64,000 nucleotides of DNA. Source: CAMPJM01 sp964440915. GTDB taxonomy: Bacteria; Bacteroidota; Bacteroidia; Cytophagales; Cyclobacteriaceae. The stretch is taken from the NCBI GenBank assembly GCA_964440915.1, contig CAYTTV010000016.1:5990-69989 (forward strand), written 5' to 3'. Shown piece by piece: positions 43,083 to 52,231 of the stretch; within the stretch, counting starts at the first letter, position 1, and every line of letters begins with the position of its first letter. The notes beneath the pieces are model-generated. The model worked only from the letters and a program-made list of their open reading frames with translations, did not search any database and was not told the DNA's origin. Position numbers and translations under genes: made by a program.

Positions 43083-43090
43083 TAATTTTG
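43083..43090 (+). promoter_or_regulatory. Promoter -7 element for mnmA
   Basis: TAATTTTG is a perfect TAnnTTTG match. Transcription would begin near 43096, close to a hairpin GCAGGA-GTCGA-TCCTGC (43092-43108) at the 5' end of the leader. Confidence 0.45.
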
Positions 43091-43133
43091 AGCAGGAGTC
43101 GATCCTGCCTGGAACAAAAGGAAGGGCATAATT

Positions 43134-44246
43134 ATGAGCAAGCACGGAAGAGTACTGGTGGCCATGAGCGGAGGAATTGACAGTTCCGTGGCTGCTGTGA
43201 TGCTTCATGAGCAAGGATACGAAGTGATCGGTATGACCATGAAGACTTGGGACTACGCTTCTTCTGGCTCTAGTAAGAAGGAAACAGGCTGCTGTAGTCT
43301 CGACTCTATCAATGATGCTCGGAATATTGCCGTCAGCCTTGGGTTTCCACACTATATCCTCGACATCAGAGAGGAATTTGGCGACTACGTCATCAATCAT
43401 TTTACAGGCGAGTATTTGGCAGGTAGGACTCCCAACCCCTGCGTGCTTTGCAATACACACATTAAGTGGGACGCCCTCCTTCGACGGGCCGACAAACTGG
43501 ATTGTGAATTCATCGCCACGGGGCATTATGCCAATATAAGAGAAGAAAAGGGTCGGTATGTGATCTCCAAAGGGATAGACGAAAACAAGGATCAGTCTTA
43601 TGCTTTATGGGGCATTTCCCAAGAGAGCTTGAGCAGGACAATGTACCCATTGGGAAAACTCACAAAGCCAACGATCAGGGAAATGGCACAAGAAAGAGGT
43701 TTTGTGGAATTGGTCAACAAGTCTGAGTCTTATGAAATATGCTTTGTGCCTGACAATGATTATCGAGGATTTTTAAAAAGAAGGGTGGATGGACTGGAAG
43801 AGCAGGTGAGAGGCGGGGAGTTTGTGCTGGAGGATGGTCAGGTTGTTGGCACTCATGAGGGTTACCCTTTTTATACCGTAGGACAACGAAAAGGACTAGG
43901 AATAGCTTTAGGATACCCTGTCTATGTTACTGAAATTCAGAAAGAAAACAATAGGGTGATACTGGGTACTTTTGACGAGCTTTCGAGAGATGGCATGTAT
44001 GTTAATCAGTTGAACCTGAGCAAGTATGCCGACCTGAATGGGCAACGTCTCGATACTATCACAAAGGTGCGCTATAACGACCAAGGCACCCCTGCTGTGA
44101 TAGAACAGGCTGGAGATACGATGAAAGTGTATTTTGGCAAAGGCGTTTCAGCTATAGCACCTGGTCAGGCTGCTGTTTTCTATGAAGGGGATGATGTCAT
44201 AGGCGGAGGATGGATTAACAAAAGCTTCAGACAGAATGGGAGCTAG
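43134..44246 (+). CDS. mnmA: tRNA-specific 2-thiouridylase
   Basis: A 370-residue enzyme that thiolates U34 of tRNA-Glu, -Gln and -Lys using ATP and a sulfur relay. The PP-loop is VLVAMSGGIDSSVAAVML at the N-terminus. The first catalytic Cys is in RTPNPCVLCNTHIKWD and the second in SESYEICFVPDNDYRGF. The C-terminal beta domain starts near GYPFYTVGQRKGLGIALG. The length matches the family. Its last 11 bases overlap the next gene at 44236. Confidence 0.96.
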   Translation: MSKHGRVLVAMSGGIDSSVAAVMLHEQGYEVIGMTMKTWDYASSGSSKKETGCCSLDSINDARNIAVSLGFPHYILDIREEFGDYVINHFTGEYLAGRTPNPCVLCNTHIKWDALLRRADKLDCEFIATGHYANIREEKGRYVISKGIDENKDQSYALWGISQESLSRTMYPLGKLTKPTIREMAQERGFVELVNKSESYEICFVPDNDYRGFLKRRVDGLEEQVRGGEFVLEDGQVVGTHEGYPFYTVGQRKGLGIALGYPVYVTEIQKENNRVILGTFDELSRDGMYVNQLNLSKYADLNGQRLDTITKVRYNDQGTPAVIEQAGDTMKVYFGKGVSAIAPGQAAVFYEGDDVIGGGWINKSFRQNGS

Positions 44247-44937
44247 GATCTATTGGGTGTTTGTACTGTCAACATTTGTATGTGTTGCCTGTAGCAGTTC
44301 TAAGGAAACACTAGATCCTCAAAAAATCGGTTATCAATATTATCCAATTGAAGTGGGCAGCTACCGCATATATGATGTAGTAGATGTCCATTTTCCATTT
44401 ATAGGCGATAGTGACACCACGCAATACCAGCTTAAAGAGCTTGTTCAGGGAATTTATCGCCAAGAACGAGAAGATACAGCCTATTACCTACACCGCTTTT
44501 CCAGAAGCCACCATGAGGATGAGTGGCAGCTAGACTCCATTTGGACGGTTCGGAAAAGCCCGAGAAACATCGTAGTGGTAGAAAACAATACACCGGTGAT
44601 AAAGCTCATATTTCCTGTAAGCATAGGGGCATCCTGGGATAGCAATGCTATGAATGCTGAGGAGTCAGCAGTTTATTCGATCAGTAATATGGGCGATGCA
44701 TTTGAAAAAGGTGACCGCAGCTTCGAAAACACACTTCATGTTGTAGAAGAAAATAATATGGATATCGTTATTAACGAACGGTACAGGGAAGCTATTTATG
44801 CTGAAAATATTGGTCTCGTATATAAAGAGATTCGTTATATTGATTATTGTGCCACTACGGTGGAGTGTTTGGGAGAGGGGATTATTGAAGGAGGATCAAA
44901 ACAAACCTACATTTTGAAGGAATATGGGAAAGAATAA
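44236..44937 (+). CDS. Lipoprotein of unknown function
   Basis: A 233-residue protein with a lipoprotein signal (WVFVLSTFVCVAC, Cys at residue 19). The mature part opens DPQKIGYQYYPIEVGSYRIYDV, a motif seen in small Bacteroidota envelope proteins of unknown function, and contains beta-rich stretches (PVIKLIFPVSIGASWD). It overlaps mnmA by 11 bases upstream and the subtilase gene by 14 bases downstream, so the three are probably translated from one mRNA. No catalytic motif recognised. Confidence 0.75.
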   Translation: MGARIYWVFVLSTFVCVACSSSKETLDPQKIGYQYYPIEVGSYRIYDVVDVHFPFIGDSDTTQYQLKELVQGIYRQEREDTAYYLHRFSRSHHEDEWQLDSIWTVRKSPRNIVVVENNTPVIKLIFPVSIGASWDSNAMNAEESAVYSISNMGDAFEKGDRSFENTLHVVEENNMDIVINERYREAIYAENIGLVYKEIRYIDYCATTVECLGEGIIEGGSKQTYILKEYGKE

Positions 44938-46582
44938 TCGCTTTGTCTATCTATTTTTAGCAATCATGGTTTATGCCTTCGTTGCCGAAGCGCAAGACCA
45001 CAGATTTGTAGTTTTCTTTGAGAACAAGGCAAACTCTCCCTATACATTGGAGCATCCTGAGGCATTTCTTTCAGAACGTGCCTTAGAACGAAGGCATAAA
45101 CAATCGATCCCTATTGATCATACCGACTTGCCAGTGAGCCCTGCTTATCTGGACTCTTTGCGAAATGAAGGCGTGCCTTTCTATCATAAAACTAAATGGT
45201 TAAATGGAGCCCTTGTGCAGACCGATTCTGCTACCATCGCATATCTTTTGACGAAGCCCTATGTGCGAACCGCTGTACATGTAGCGCCTGGTGGGAAACT
45301 TAAATATCCGTATCAAACGGCTATAAGTATAGAAGCCAATGCTTCAGGCAGCTTTCAGATGAATGATGCTCAACTTTATACCAATACCGTTTCTATGGAG
45401 CAGAACGAGCTTTTGGGAGTGCCGAGAATGCACAGCCAAGGATATCGGGGAGAAGGGGTGCTTATCGCTGTTCTGGATGGCGGTTTTTTAGGGGTGGATG
45501 CCCACGAACCCTTTAAACACCTTTATAATGAAAACAGAATTCTTGCTACCAGAAATTATGTGGTCAATAATGATAGTGTTTATCAATACTCTGATCACGG
45601 TACCAAGGCTTTGTCAACTATCGCGGGATTGGTTCCTGATAAATACATAGGTACGGCACCGAAGGCAAGTTTTATACTGAGTGTGACTGAAGATGTAGAG
45701 GGTGAATATCAGATTGAAGAGTATAATTGGCTGTTTGCTGCGGAGTTTGCCGATAGCGCAGGAGCAGATATTGTCAGTACTTCTCTAGGTTACAGCACTT
45801 TTACAGACGCCTCCATGAACTATACCTATGAGGACATGGACGGGGAGACAAGTGTGATAACACGGGCAGCCGACATTGCCGCTAGCAGGGGAATGGTCAT
45901 GGTTACAAGTGCAGGGAATGAAGGGAATAAGTCTTGGAAATATATATCTGCCCCAGCCGACGGAGACAGTGTGCTGGCTGTAGGTGCCTTGAAGAGTGGT
46001 AACTTGACCCGGACAGCATTCAGTTCTGTAGGGCCTACAGCCGACGGCAGGATAAAGCCCGATGTGTTGGCCTTGGGTGAACAAGTGCTTACCATCAACG
46101 CCAATGGTAGGGTAGTAAAAGCTAATGGTACTTCTTTTTCTGCACCTCTAATAAGCGGACTTGTTGCAGGTTTTTGGCAGGCAAATCCTGAACTGACCAA
46201 TATGGAAGTAATAGATAGAATACGCAAATCGGGACACAGGGCATTGTCTCCCAACAATGAAGTAGGATTTGGTGTGCCGGACTTTACCAGGGCTATGGAC
46301 AGGACCATATTGGCAACGTATGGTAGTATGCCAAAATCATTTCGGGTTTTCCCTAATCCCGTCAGCAGCGAACTTGTTATAGAGGTAAAGCCTGCTCAAT
46401 CATCAGAAGGGCTAGCGGTGTATTTGTATAGCAGTACTGGACAGCTGCTAAGTCAAAAGGAACCGAACGGATATAATGCACCAATCATCACTTTTAATTT
46501 TCAGAATTTTTTGCCGGGGGTATATATTATTAATGTTGTTACGAAAAACACTTCAGAAGCCGTTAAAGTAGTAAAGTTTTAG
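44924..46582 (+). CDS. Secreted subtilisin-like serine protease with T9SS sorting domain
   Basis: A 552-residue S8 family peptidase. Signal peptide VYLFLAIMVYAFVAEAQ; an N-terminal region (residues about 25-150) may be a propeptide. The catalytic triad is visible as Asp in VLIAVLDGGFLG, His in YSDHGTKALSTIAG and Ser in KANGTSFSAPLISG, with the oxyanion Asn in MVTSAGNEGNKSW. From about residue 470 a T9SS type A domain follows (FRVFPNPVSSELVIEV ... LPGVYIINVVTKN), predicting surface release. The gene overlaps the lipoprotein gene by 14 bases; its stop lies 14 bases from that of the convergent antiporter gene. Confidence 0.93.
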   Translation: MGKNNRFVYLFLAIMVYAFVAEAQDHRFVVFFENKANSPYTLEHPEAFLSERALERRHKQSIPIDHTDLPVSPAYLDSLRNEGVPFYHKTKWLNGALVQTDSATIAYLLTKPYVRTAVHVAPGGKLKYPYQTAISIEANASGSFQMNDAQLYTNTVSMEQNELLGVPRMHSQGYRGEGVLIAVLDGGFLGVDAHEPFKHLYNENRILATRNYVVNNDSVYQYSDHGTKALSTIAGLVPDKYIGTAPKASFILSVTEDVEGEYQIEEYNWLFAAEFADSAGADIVSTSLGYSTFTDASMNYTYEDMDGETSVITRAADIAASRGMVMVTSAGNEGNKSWKYISAPADGDSVLAVGALKSGNLTRTAFSSVGPTADGRIKPDVLALGEQVLTINANGRVVKANGTSFSAPLISGLVAGFWQANPELTNMEVIDRIRKSGHRALSPNNEVGFGVPDFTRAMDRTILATYGSMPKSFRVFPNPVSSELVIEVKPAQSSEGLAVYLYSSTGQLLSQKEPNGYNAPIITFNFQNFLPGVYIINVVTKNTSEAVKVVKF

Positions 46583-46596
46583 CTTACCTCACCAGA

Positions 46597-48645
46597 TTAA
46601 AAATTCTGTAGGTAGTTTGACGCACCGTCGTTATAATTGGTTTGTTGCGGATACAATACCAAGAAACTGTTCTTTCTAAATTGCCGCGATAACCTATATG
46701 CCAAGTTCTCCATATTATCCTGATACGAAATCGTATCTCTTCTTGCACTTACCATTACAATAAGGTCGTCGTTTTTTACAATTGACTTTGCTTTCTCTGA
46801 GAAATTTCTCCAGTCTTCTATGGTATGGTACGAGGCATTGATCTCAGGCTTACCCTTTTCCACTATCTTCTTCAATTTGTCCATAGCGTTATCTAGACAG
46901 TAAAATCTGATATCCGCGCCGCTTTGGCTGGCCAATAGTTTTATTTTCTGAACCCACGCATTAAATCCTACTTCCAAATCAGCATTTTTGGGCATCAGTA
47001 CGAGCAGCCTTTGAATGGTATTAAGCGGGTTGATGAGGTTACAGACGAAAGTCATTTGGTCTGTCTGATGCAGTATATTATCCAAAGCAGTGCCGAAAAT
47101 CCTGTCTGTGGCCCTTAGTTTTGGATTCCAACCGATAATTACCTCGGTAATCATGAGCTCCTTGATGGCCCTAATGATACCTGAGGCTATGTTCAGGTCA
47201 ACTTTCGTGATAATCTGCACTGCGTTGTCCGTGGCAGAAGCATGTACTACAGCCTTTTCGAGCATTCGTGTGCTCAAAATAACCTTTTCCTTGGCCTCCT
47301 TGTCGTCTTTCACGATTGCCAAAGGATAAATAGGCTCTTGGCTTTTGGGGTCTTTCACCATAATGGCAAAGTCTATCAACTTCTCTATGGTGTTGGGGTT
47401 GGCTATGGGCACAAGAAGTCTTTCTGGCACTTCTGAAATTTCAGGCAGTTGTTCGCCTTCCTCTATAGCCAGTTTTCTTCCCGCATTTTCTGTTACAAAA
47501 GAGCTGATAAGGCAGGTGACAAAAATGAGGAGTATAGTGCCGTTGAGCACGTTGTCATCAATAATCTCCAAGTTATACCCAATTAGTATTACTGCTAGAG
47601 TAGCAGCAGCATGTGCACTGCTCAATCCAAATATAAGGTTACGCTGCGGTACACTGTACTTAAATATTTTTTGCGTGGCATATGCACCCATATATTTTCC
47701 TATCAAGGCCACGACGGTAAGCGTAAATGCCACAGTTAAAGCTTCTGGCCCATTGAAAAGGACTTTTAAGTCCACCAACATACCCACACTGATCAGGAAG
47801 AATGGGATGAACAATGCATTTCCAACAAACTCGATTCTGTTCATAAGAGGGGAGGTGCGCGGCACAAGACTGTTCAATGCCAGTCCCGCCATAAACGCGC
47901 CAATGATAGGTTCAATTCCTGCAACTTCGGCCAAAAAGCTGGCTAAGAAAACCATTCCTAATACTAGAATGTATTGGGAAACATTTTCACCTTCCAGCCT
48001 TTTGAAAAACCACCTGACAATGATTGGAAATAGCCAGAATACAATCACAGAAAATATGACGATAGACACTAGCAGCTTTACCCAAAACTTTATATCTAAG
48101 CTGCCTTCTACAGAGCCTGTTATTACTGCCAAGATCAACAATACAGCGGTGTCGGTAATGATAGTCCCCCCTACAACCACCGTCACAGCCTCATTCTTGA
48201 TAAGGCCTAGCTTGCTTGCAATGGGATAAGCTACCAAGGTATGTGTAGCAAACATGCTGGCAATGAGTACAGAGGCTGTTACATTGTAGCTCAGCACAAA
48301 ATAGCTGACGATAAAACCCGTAACCAATGGAAATATAAACGTAAAAAAACCAAAAACAATACTCTTGTTTTTAGACTTTTTGAACCCGTTTATTTCTAAT
48401 TCTAACCCAGCCAAAAACATGATATAGAGCAGCCCTACAGTTCCAAAAAGCACAATACTGCTATCCCGCTCCAGCAAATGGAAACCATTCGGCCCAATAG
48501 CGATTCCAGCAACGATTAAGCCCGTTATACTAGGCACTTTTATCTTATGTAAAAGTAGCGGTGCCAAGAATATGATAAAGAGCACTATCGAAAATATTAA
48601 TACGGGATCTGTAATGGGTAAAGTCAAAGTAAAAAGGTATAGCAT
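46597..48645 (-). CDS. CPA2 family cation:proton antiporter with C-terminal Usp-like domain
   Basis: A 682-residue protein. Residues 1-400 form a Kef/NhaS-type antiporter with about 12 transmembrane segments (VPSITGLIVAGIAIGPNGFH, LYIMFLAGLELEINGF, MFATHTLVAYPIASKLG, GIEPIIGAFMAGLALNSLVP). The C-terminal 270 residues are soluble and carry two Usp-like repeats (LLVPIANPNTIEKLIDFA and LVLMPKNADLEVGFNAW), a regulatory fusion known for this group. It would exchange Na+ or K+ for protons. It is single, on the minus strand, with a long structured leader. Confidence 0.88.
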   Translation of the reverse strand: MLYLFTLTLPITDPVLIFSIVLFIIFLAPLLLHKIKVPSITGLIVAGIAIGPNGFHLLERDSSIVLFGTVGLLYIMFLAGLELEINGFKKSKNKSIVFGFFTFIFPLVTGFIVSYFVLSYNVTASVLIASMFATHTLVAYPIASKLGLIKNEAVTVVVGGTIITDTAVLLILAVITGSVEGSLDIKFWVKLLVSIVIFSVIVFWLFPIIVRWFFKRLEGENVSQYILVLGMVFLASFLAEVAGIEPIIGAFMAGLALNSLVPRTSPLMNRIEFVGNALFIPFFLISVGMLVDLKVLFNGPEALTVAFTLTVVALIGKYMGAYATQKIFKYSVPQRNLIFGLSSAHAAATLAVILIGYNLEIIDDNVLNGTILLIFVTCLISSFVTENAGRKLAIEEGEQLPEISEVPERLLVPIANPNTIEKLIDFAIMVKDPKSQEPIYPLAIVKDDKEAKEKVILSTRMLEKAVVHASATDNAVQIITKVDLNIASGIIRAIKELMITEVIIGWNPKLRATDRIFGTALDNILHQTDQMTFVCNLINPLNTIQRLLVLMPKNADLEVGFNAWVQKIKLLASQSGADIRFYCLDNAMDKLKKIVEKGKPEINASYHTIEDWRNFSEKAKSIVKNDDLIVMVSARRDTISYQDNMENLAYRLSRQFRKNSFLVLYPQQTNYNDGASNYLQNF

Positions 48646-48983
48646 AAATTGATTTTTATCTTTATACGGAATAAGTCAATCACCATGATGAAAATTTGAA
48701 ATTAAATAGAATAAATAAATATATTCTATAAGCACATCCAAGATCCAGACCCTGCTGGAGTTGGCAATTTCACCCTGTTTCTTATTTTATCCTTAATTAT
48801 TCTTAGTTTTGTTTAGTATTATATTTGTTTTTGCAGAAACGGTCAAGTTTCGCAAATAAAATTATAAAAAACAGTATTGTGGCAAAAGAAATGATTCCCT
48901 TTGTTTTGAAAAATGTTATCACTAAAATAATATATATTTGTTTTTGAAAGGTAAAAGGAGATTTTCATTATTAAACCCATAAA
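48646..48983. other. 338-base divergent region of the antiporter and rpe genes
   Basis: Contains a hairpin in the antiporter leader (CCAA 48738-48741 and TCCAG 48744-48748 pairing with CTGGA 48755-48759 and TTGG 48761-48764). Two copies of TATATTTGTTTTTG (48820-48833, 48933-48946) follow; the second starts with the rpe -7 box. No gene seen. Confidence 0.6.
48933..48940 (+). promoter_or_regulatory. Promoter -7 element for rpe
   Basis: TATATTTG is a perfect TAnnTTTG match 43 bases before the rpe ATG. A second identical box at 48820-48827 may give an upstream start. Confidence 0.5.
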
Positions 48984-49634
48984 ATGTCTGTTATAATAGC
49001 GCCTTCCATTCTTGCTGCAGATTTTGCCCATTTAGGTAGAGACGTAGAAATGCTGAACAACAGTGAGGCAGACTGGATACATGTAGATATTATGGATGGC
49101 CGGTTTGTCCCCAACATTTCTTTTGGTTTTCCTGTGTGTGAAGCTATTTACCGTTATGCCAAAAAACCACTGGATTATCATCTCATGATTCAGGAACCGG
49201 AAAAATATCTAGAAGCATTTAAAAATGTAGGAGCAAACTCTATTTCTGTACATTATGAAGCTTGTACTCATCTTCACCGTGTGCTGCAAGAAATAAAGGC
49301 ACTTGGTTGCAAGGCAGGAGTTGCCATAAATCCTCACACCAATATCCAACTTTTGGAAGATGTCATCCATGAAACGGACTTAGTGTGCATTATGTCGGTC
49401 AATCCTGGTTTTGGCGGGCAAACTTTTATCGAGAGCACCTATAAAAGGGTGCGTATATTGAAAGAGCTGATCACAGATGCAGGGGCCAACACGCTCATAG
49501 AAATCGATGGTGGAGTAAATGCACAGAATGCCCGTGCACTAATAGAAGCAGGGGCTGATGTTTTGGTGGCAGGAAGCTTCGTGTTTAAGTCGAATGAACC
49601 AGAGATCACCATTCAAGAGTTGAAAAATAACTGA
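48984..49634 (+). CDS. rpe: Ribulose-phosphate 3-epimerase
   Basis: A 216-residue TIM-barrel enzyme of the pentose phosphate pathway interconverting ribulose-5-phosphate and xylulose-5-phosphate. Signature segments are IAPSILAADFAHLGRDVEML, DWIHVDIMDGRFVPNISFG (metal-binding His and Asp), PLDYHLMIQEPEKYL, VNPGFGGQTFI (phosphate loop) and IEIDGGVNAQNA (catalytic Asp). All conserved positions appear intact and the length is normal. Monocistronic by position. Confidence 0.96.
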   Translation: MSVIIAPSILAADFAHLGRDVEMLNNSEADWIHVDIMDGRFVPNISFGFPVCEAIYRYAKKPLDYHLMIQEPEKYLEAFKNVGANSISVHYEACTHLHRVLQEIKALGCKAGVAINPHTNIQLLEDVIHETDLVCIMSVNPGFGGQTFIESTYKRVRILKELITDAGANTLIEIDGGVNAQNARALIEAGADVLVAGSFVFKSNEPEITIQELKNN

Positions 49635-49725
49635 TATCAACCACCCAACATACCATCAACTTTGCCGAACAAGGTATGGTTGATGCTTGTATAGGAACGT
49701 ATGAATTATAAACAATGACAGCTGC

Positions 49726-52098
49726 ATGAGGAACCTTTGCTTTGCTTTTTTATATAGCTACATCGTTGGGTTTTCCGTACAAGCACAGCAGGTTCTTCTC
49801 CAGGGAAATGTGGTAGATACGTTAGGAGAAGGCATTTCAGGCGTTTCTATATATGAGGAGAGCAATCCCAGCATAGGTACTACCACCGACAGTCTTGGCC
49901 ATTTTTCTTTTAAAGTATTTATCGAAGACTCCATCAGTATTGTTTTTCAACATGTCGGATACAGTGCTCTCCACATTGTGCTCGACAATGAAAATTATGC
50001 ACGCCTTTCTGCTACAGTTGTGCTAACATCCGACACGAATTTATTGGATGAACTTGAAATTTATGGAAAAGGAAAAGGGCCCGACATGATCAGTGTTGTT
50101 GAACTTAATCCTTTGGATATAGCCATGCTGCCATCTCCCTTCCATGAGTTTTCAAAGGTGCTGAGCACCTTGCCGGGTGTTGTCAGCAACAATGAATTTT
50201 CATCTGCTTATGCCGTACGCGGTGGAAATTTTGATGAGAACCTGGTTTATGTGAATGGTATCCCTATTTACAGGCCTTTTCTGGTAAGGTCCGGACAGCA
50301 GGAGGGCTTGAGCTTTGTGAATCCTGATTTGGTGAGCAATATTTCCTTTTCAGCAGGTGGTTGGCAACCTAAGTATGGCGACAAGCTTTCCTCAAGTTTG
50401 AATATCGCCTATGATAACCCCCAAGAGAATCGTGCTGGAATAACTGTAGGGCTACTGGGTGGGTCGGCTTATGCTACATTATATGATCATGAAGGAGGCG
50501 CAGGGGCATTGGTCGGAATCCGGCATAAAAACTCTCAATACCTGCTCAACACCCTTGAGACCAAAGGAGAGTATTTGCCTTCTTTTACAGATGTACAGGT
50601 ACTATTGTCCAAGCCTTTTGGCCAAAATGGACGTACAAAGGTGGAGCTGCTGGCTTCCTATGCACGGAACCGGTATTTGGTGAAGCCTGTATCACAAGAA
50701 AGCATTTTTGGGACGTTTGCCAGAACGATGCGGTTAAACGTTTATTTTCAGGGCAATGAACTGATGGAGTATGATACATACCAGACGGGTCTAAAGCTTT
50801 CACACCTCTTTTCTCAAAGATTTGTGTCGGATGTTATTCTTTCAGGGTATTATACACTCGAGCGTGAATACTATGATATAGAAGGTGCATATCGGATTTG
50901 TGATGTGAATGCTAGTCCTGGCAGTAATTCAAACGAATGTCTCACCATTAGAGGAGTGGGTTCTAATTACCGTTATGCTAGAAATAGACTTACTGCAAAG
51001 ACTTTTAATGCCGAATCTCACAACACCTTCTATGTCAATAGCAGCCATATGATAGAGTTTGGGGCCGGAGTTTCTCTTTCCCATATTGACGATTTTCTAA
51101 ATGAATATCAGTTTTCGGACTCCGCAGACTTTATCACCATCAATAATGCTGCATATAATGAAGCCGATATTAATGCTTTGCATTTAATGGCTCATGTACA
51201 GCATACAACTTCTTTAGACGCTAGAAACACTCTCACATACGGCGTAAGGCTCAATTATAGGAATTTGAACAATCAGCTTTTGGTAAGTCCTCGCCTTCAG
51301 TATGCCTATAGTCCGCATTGGGAGCGAGAGGTGATCTTACGTGCTGCCATAGGTTTGTACCAGCAGCCGCCATTTTATCGGGAACTGCGCAACAGAGAGG
51401 GCGATGTAAACCACCAAGTAAAGGCCCAATCATCATGGCACAATATCGTAAGCCTCGACTATAATTTTCAAATGTGGGGGAGAGAGTTTAAATGGGTTAC
51501 TGAAGCTTATTATAAATACATGTGGAATATCATTCCTTATGAAGTGGATAATGTCCGGATTCGGTATGCAGCGCATAATCGGGCCACGGCCTATGCAGCT
51601 GGCTTGGACGTAAGGATAAGCGGGGAGTTTATTGAAGGGGCCCAATCGTGGTTTAGCCTTGGTATCTTGACTACAGAAGAGAATCTTGATGGCGATGAGC
51701 AGGGGTATAGGCGAAGGCCTTCCGATCAGCGGGTCAATATTGGCGTCTACTTCCAGGACCATATCCCCAATGACCCCTCTATCCGCATGTACTTGTCTTT
51801 GCTTGTGGGCACGGGACTGCCTTTTGGTCCTCCTAACAATGAAGAGTATAGAAATGCCTTTACGGGAAAAGCCTATAGAAGAGTAGATATAGGTTTCTCC
51901 AAAATTTTTGACTTTGAAGAGAAAAATCCTGAAGGAAAGCTCAAATCTTTATGGATTAGTGCAGAAATACTCAATTTGATGAATTTCACCAATGTGCTTT
52001 CTTATAGCTGGATAGAAGACGTAAACCGGCAGCAGTTTGCAGTGCCCAATTCCTTGTCTACACGATTTTTGAATATCAAGCTCACAGGTAAATTTTGA
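49726..52098 (+). CDS. TonB-dependent receptor with carboxypeptidase-regulatory-like domain
   Basis: A 790-residue outer-membrane protein. The signal peptide is LCFAFLYSYIVGFSVQAQ. Residues about 22-110 form a CarboxypepD_reg-like domain (LQGNVVDTLGEGISGVSIYE ... TDSLGHFSF). A plug domain follows (AVRGGNFDENLVYVNGIPIY, FVNPDLVSNISFSAGGWQPK, YGDKLSSSLNI), then a 22-strand barrel ending in SLSTRFLNIKLTGKF. The length is shorter than SusC-type receptors, and no SusD partner lies nearby, so glycan uptake is not implied. Its ligand is unknown. No TonB box can be read with confidence. Confidence 0.9.
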   Translation: MRNLCFAFLYSYIVGFSVQAQQVLLQGNVVDTLGEGISGVSIYEESNPSIGTTTDSLGHFSFKVFIEDSISIVFQHVGYSALHIVLDNENYARLSATVVLTSDTNLLDELEIYGKGKGPDMISVVELNPLDIAMLPSPFHEFSKVLSTLPGVVSNNEFSSAYAVRGGNFDENLVYVNGIPIYRPFLVRSGQQEGLSFVNPDLVSNISFSAGGWQPKYGDKLSSSLNIAYDNPQENRAGITVGLLGGSAYATLYDHEGGAGALVGIRHKNSQYLLNTLETKGEYLPSFTDVQVLLSKPFGQNGRTKVELLASYARNRYLVKPVSQESIFGTFARTMRLNVYFQGNELMEYDTYQTGLKLSHLFSQRFVSDVILSGYYTLEREYYDIEGAYRICDVNASPGSNSNECLTIRGVGSNYRYARNRLTAKTFNAESHNTFYVNSSHMIEFGAGVSLSHIDDFLNEYQFSDSADFITINNAAYNEADINALHLMAHVQHTTSLDARNTLTYGVRLNYRNLNNQLLVSPRLQYAYSPHWEREVILRAAIGLYQQPPFYRELRNREGDVNHQVKAQSSWHNIVSLDYNFQMWGREFKWVTEAYYKYMWNIIPYEVDNVRIRYAAHNRATAYAAGLDVRISGEFIEGAQSWFSLGILTTEENLDGDEQGYRRRPSDQRVNIGVYFQDHIPNDPSIRMYLSLLVGTGLPFGPPNNEEYRNAFTGKAYRRVDIGFSKIFDFEEKNPEGKLKSLWISAEILNLMNFTNVLSYSWIEDVNRQQFAVPNSLSTRFLNIKLTGKF

Positions 52099-52231
52099 AG
52101 GATAGGCGAGATATCATTAGCCTCAACTAACTGATATTCATTCTGACAATAGCGGTTCATAACAAGCCCAGAAATACAGAGCTTATTACAAAAATATTCT
52201 TCAGATCAAAGGTTAATACAGTGTTATAACG

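Noticed and set aside
49640..49700. Hairpin terminator after rpe
   Set aside because: Alternative partial pairings (CATCAAC/GTTGATG or CATACC/GGTATG) are mutually exclusive with long loops and no T run, so no clear terminator can be claimed.
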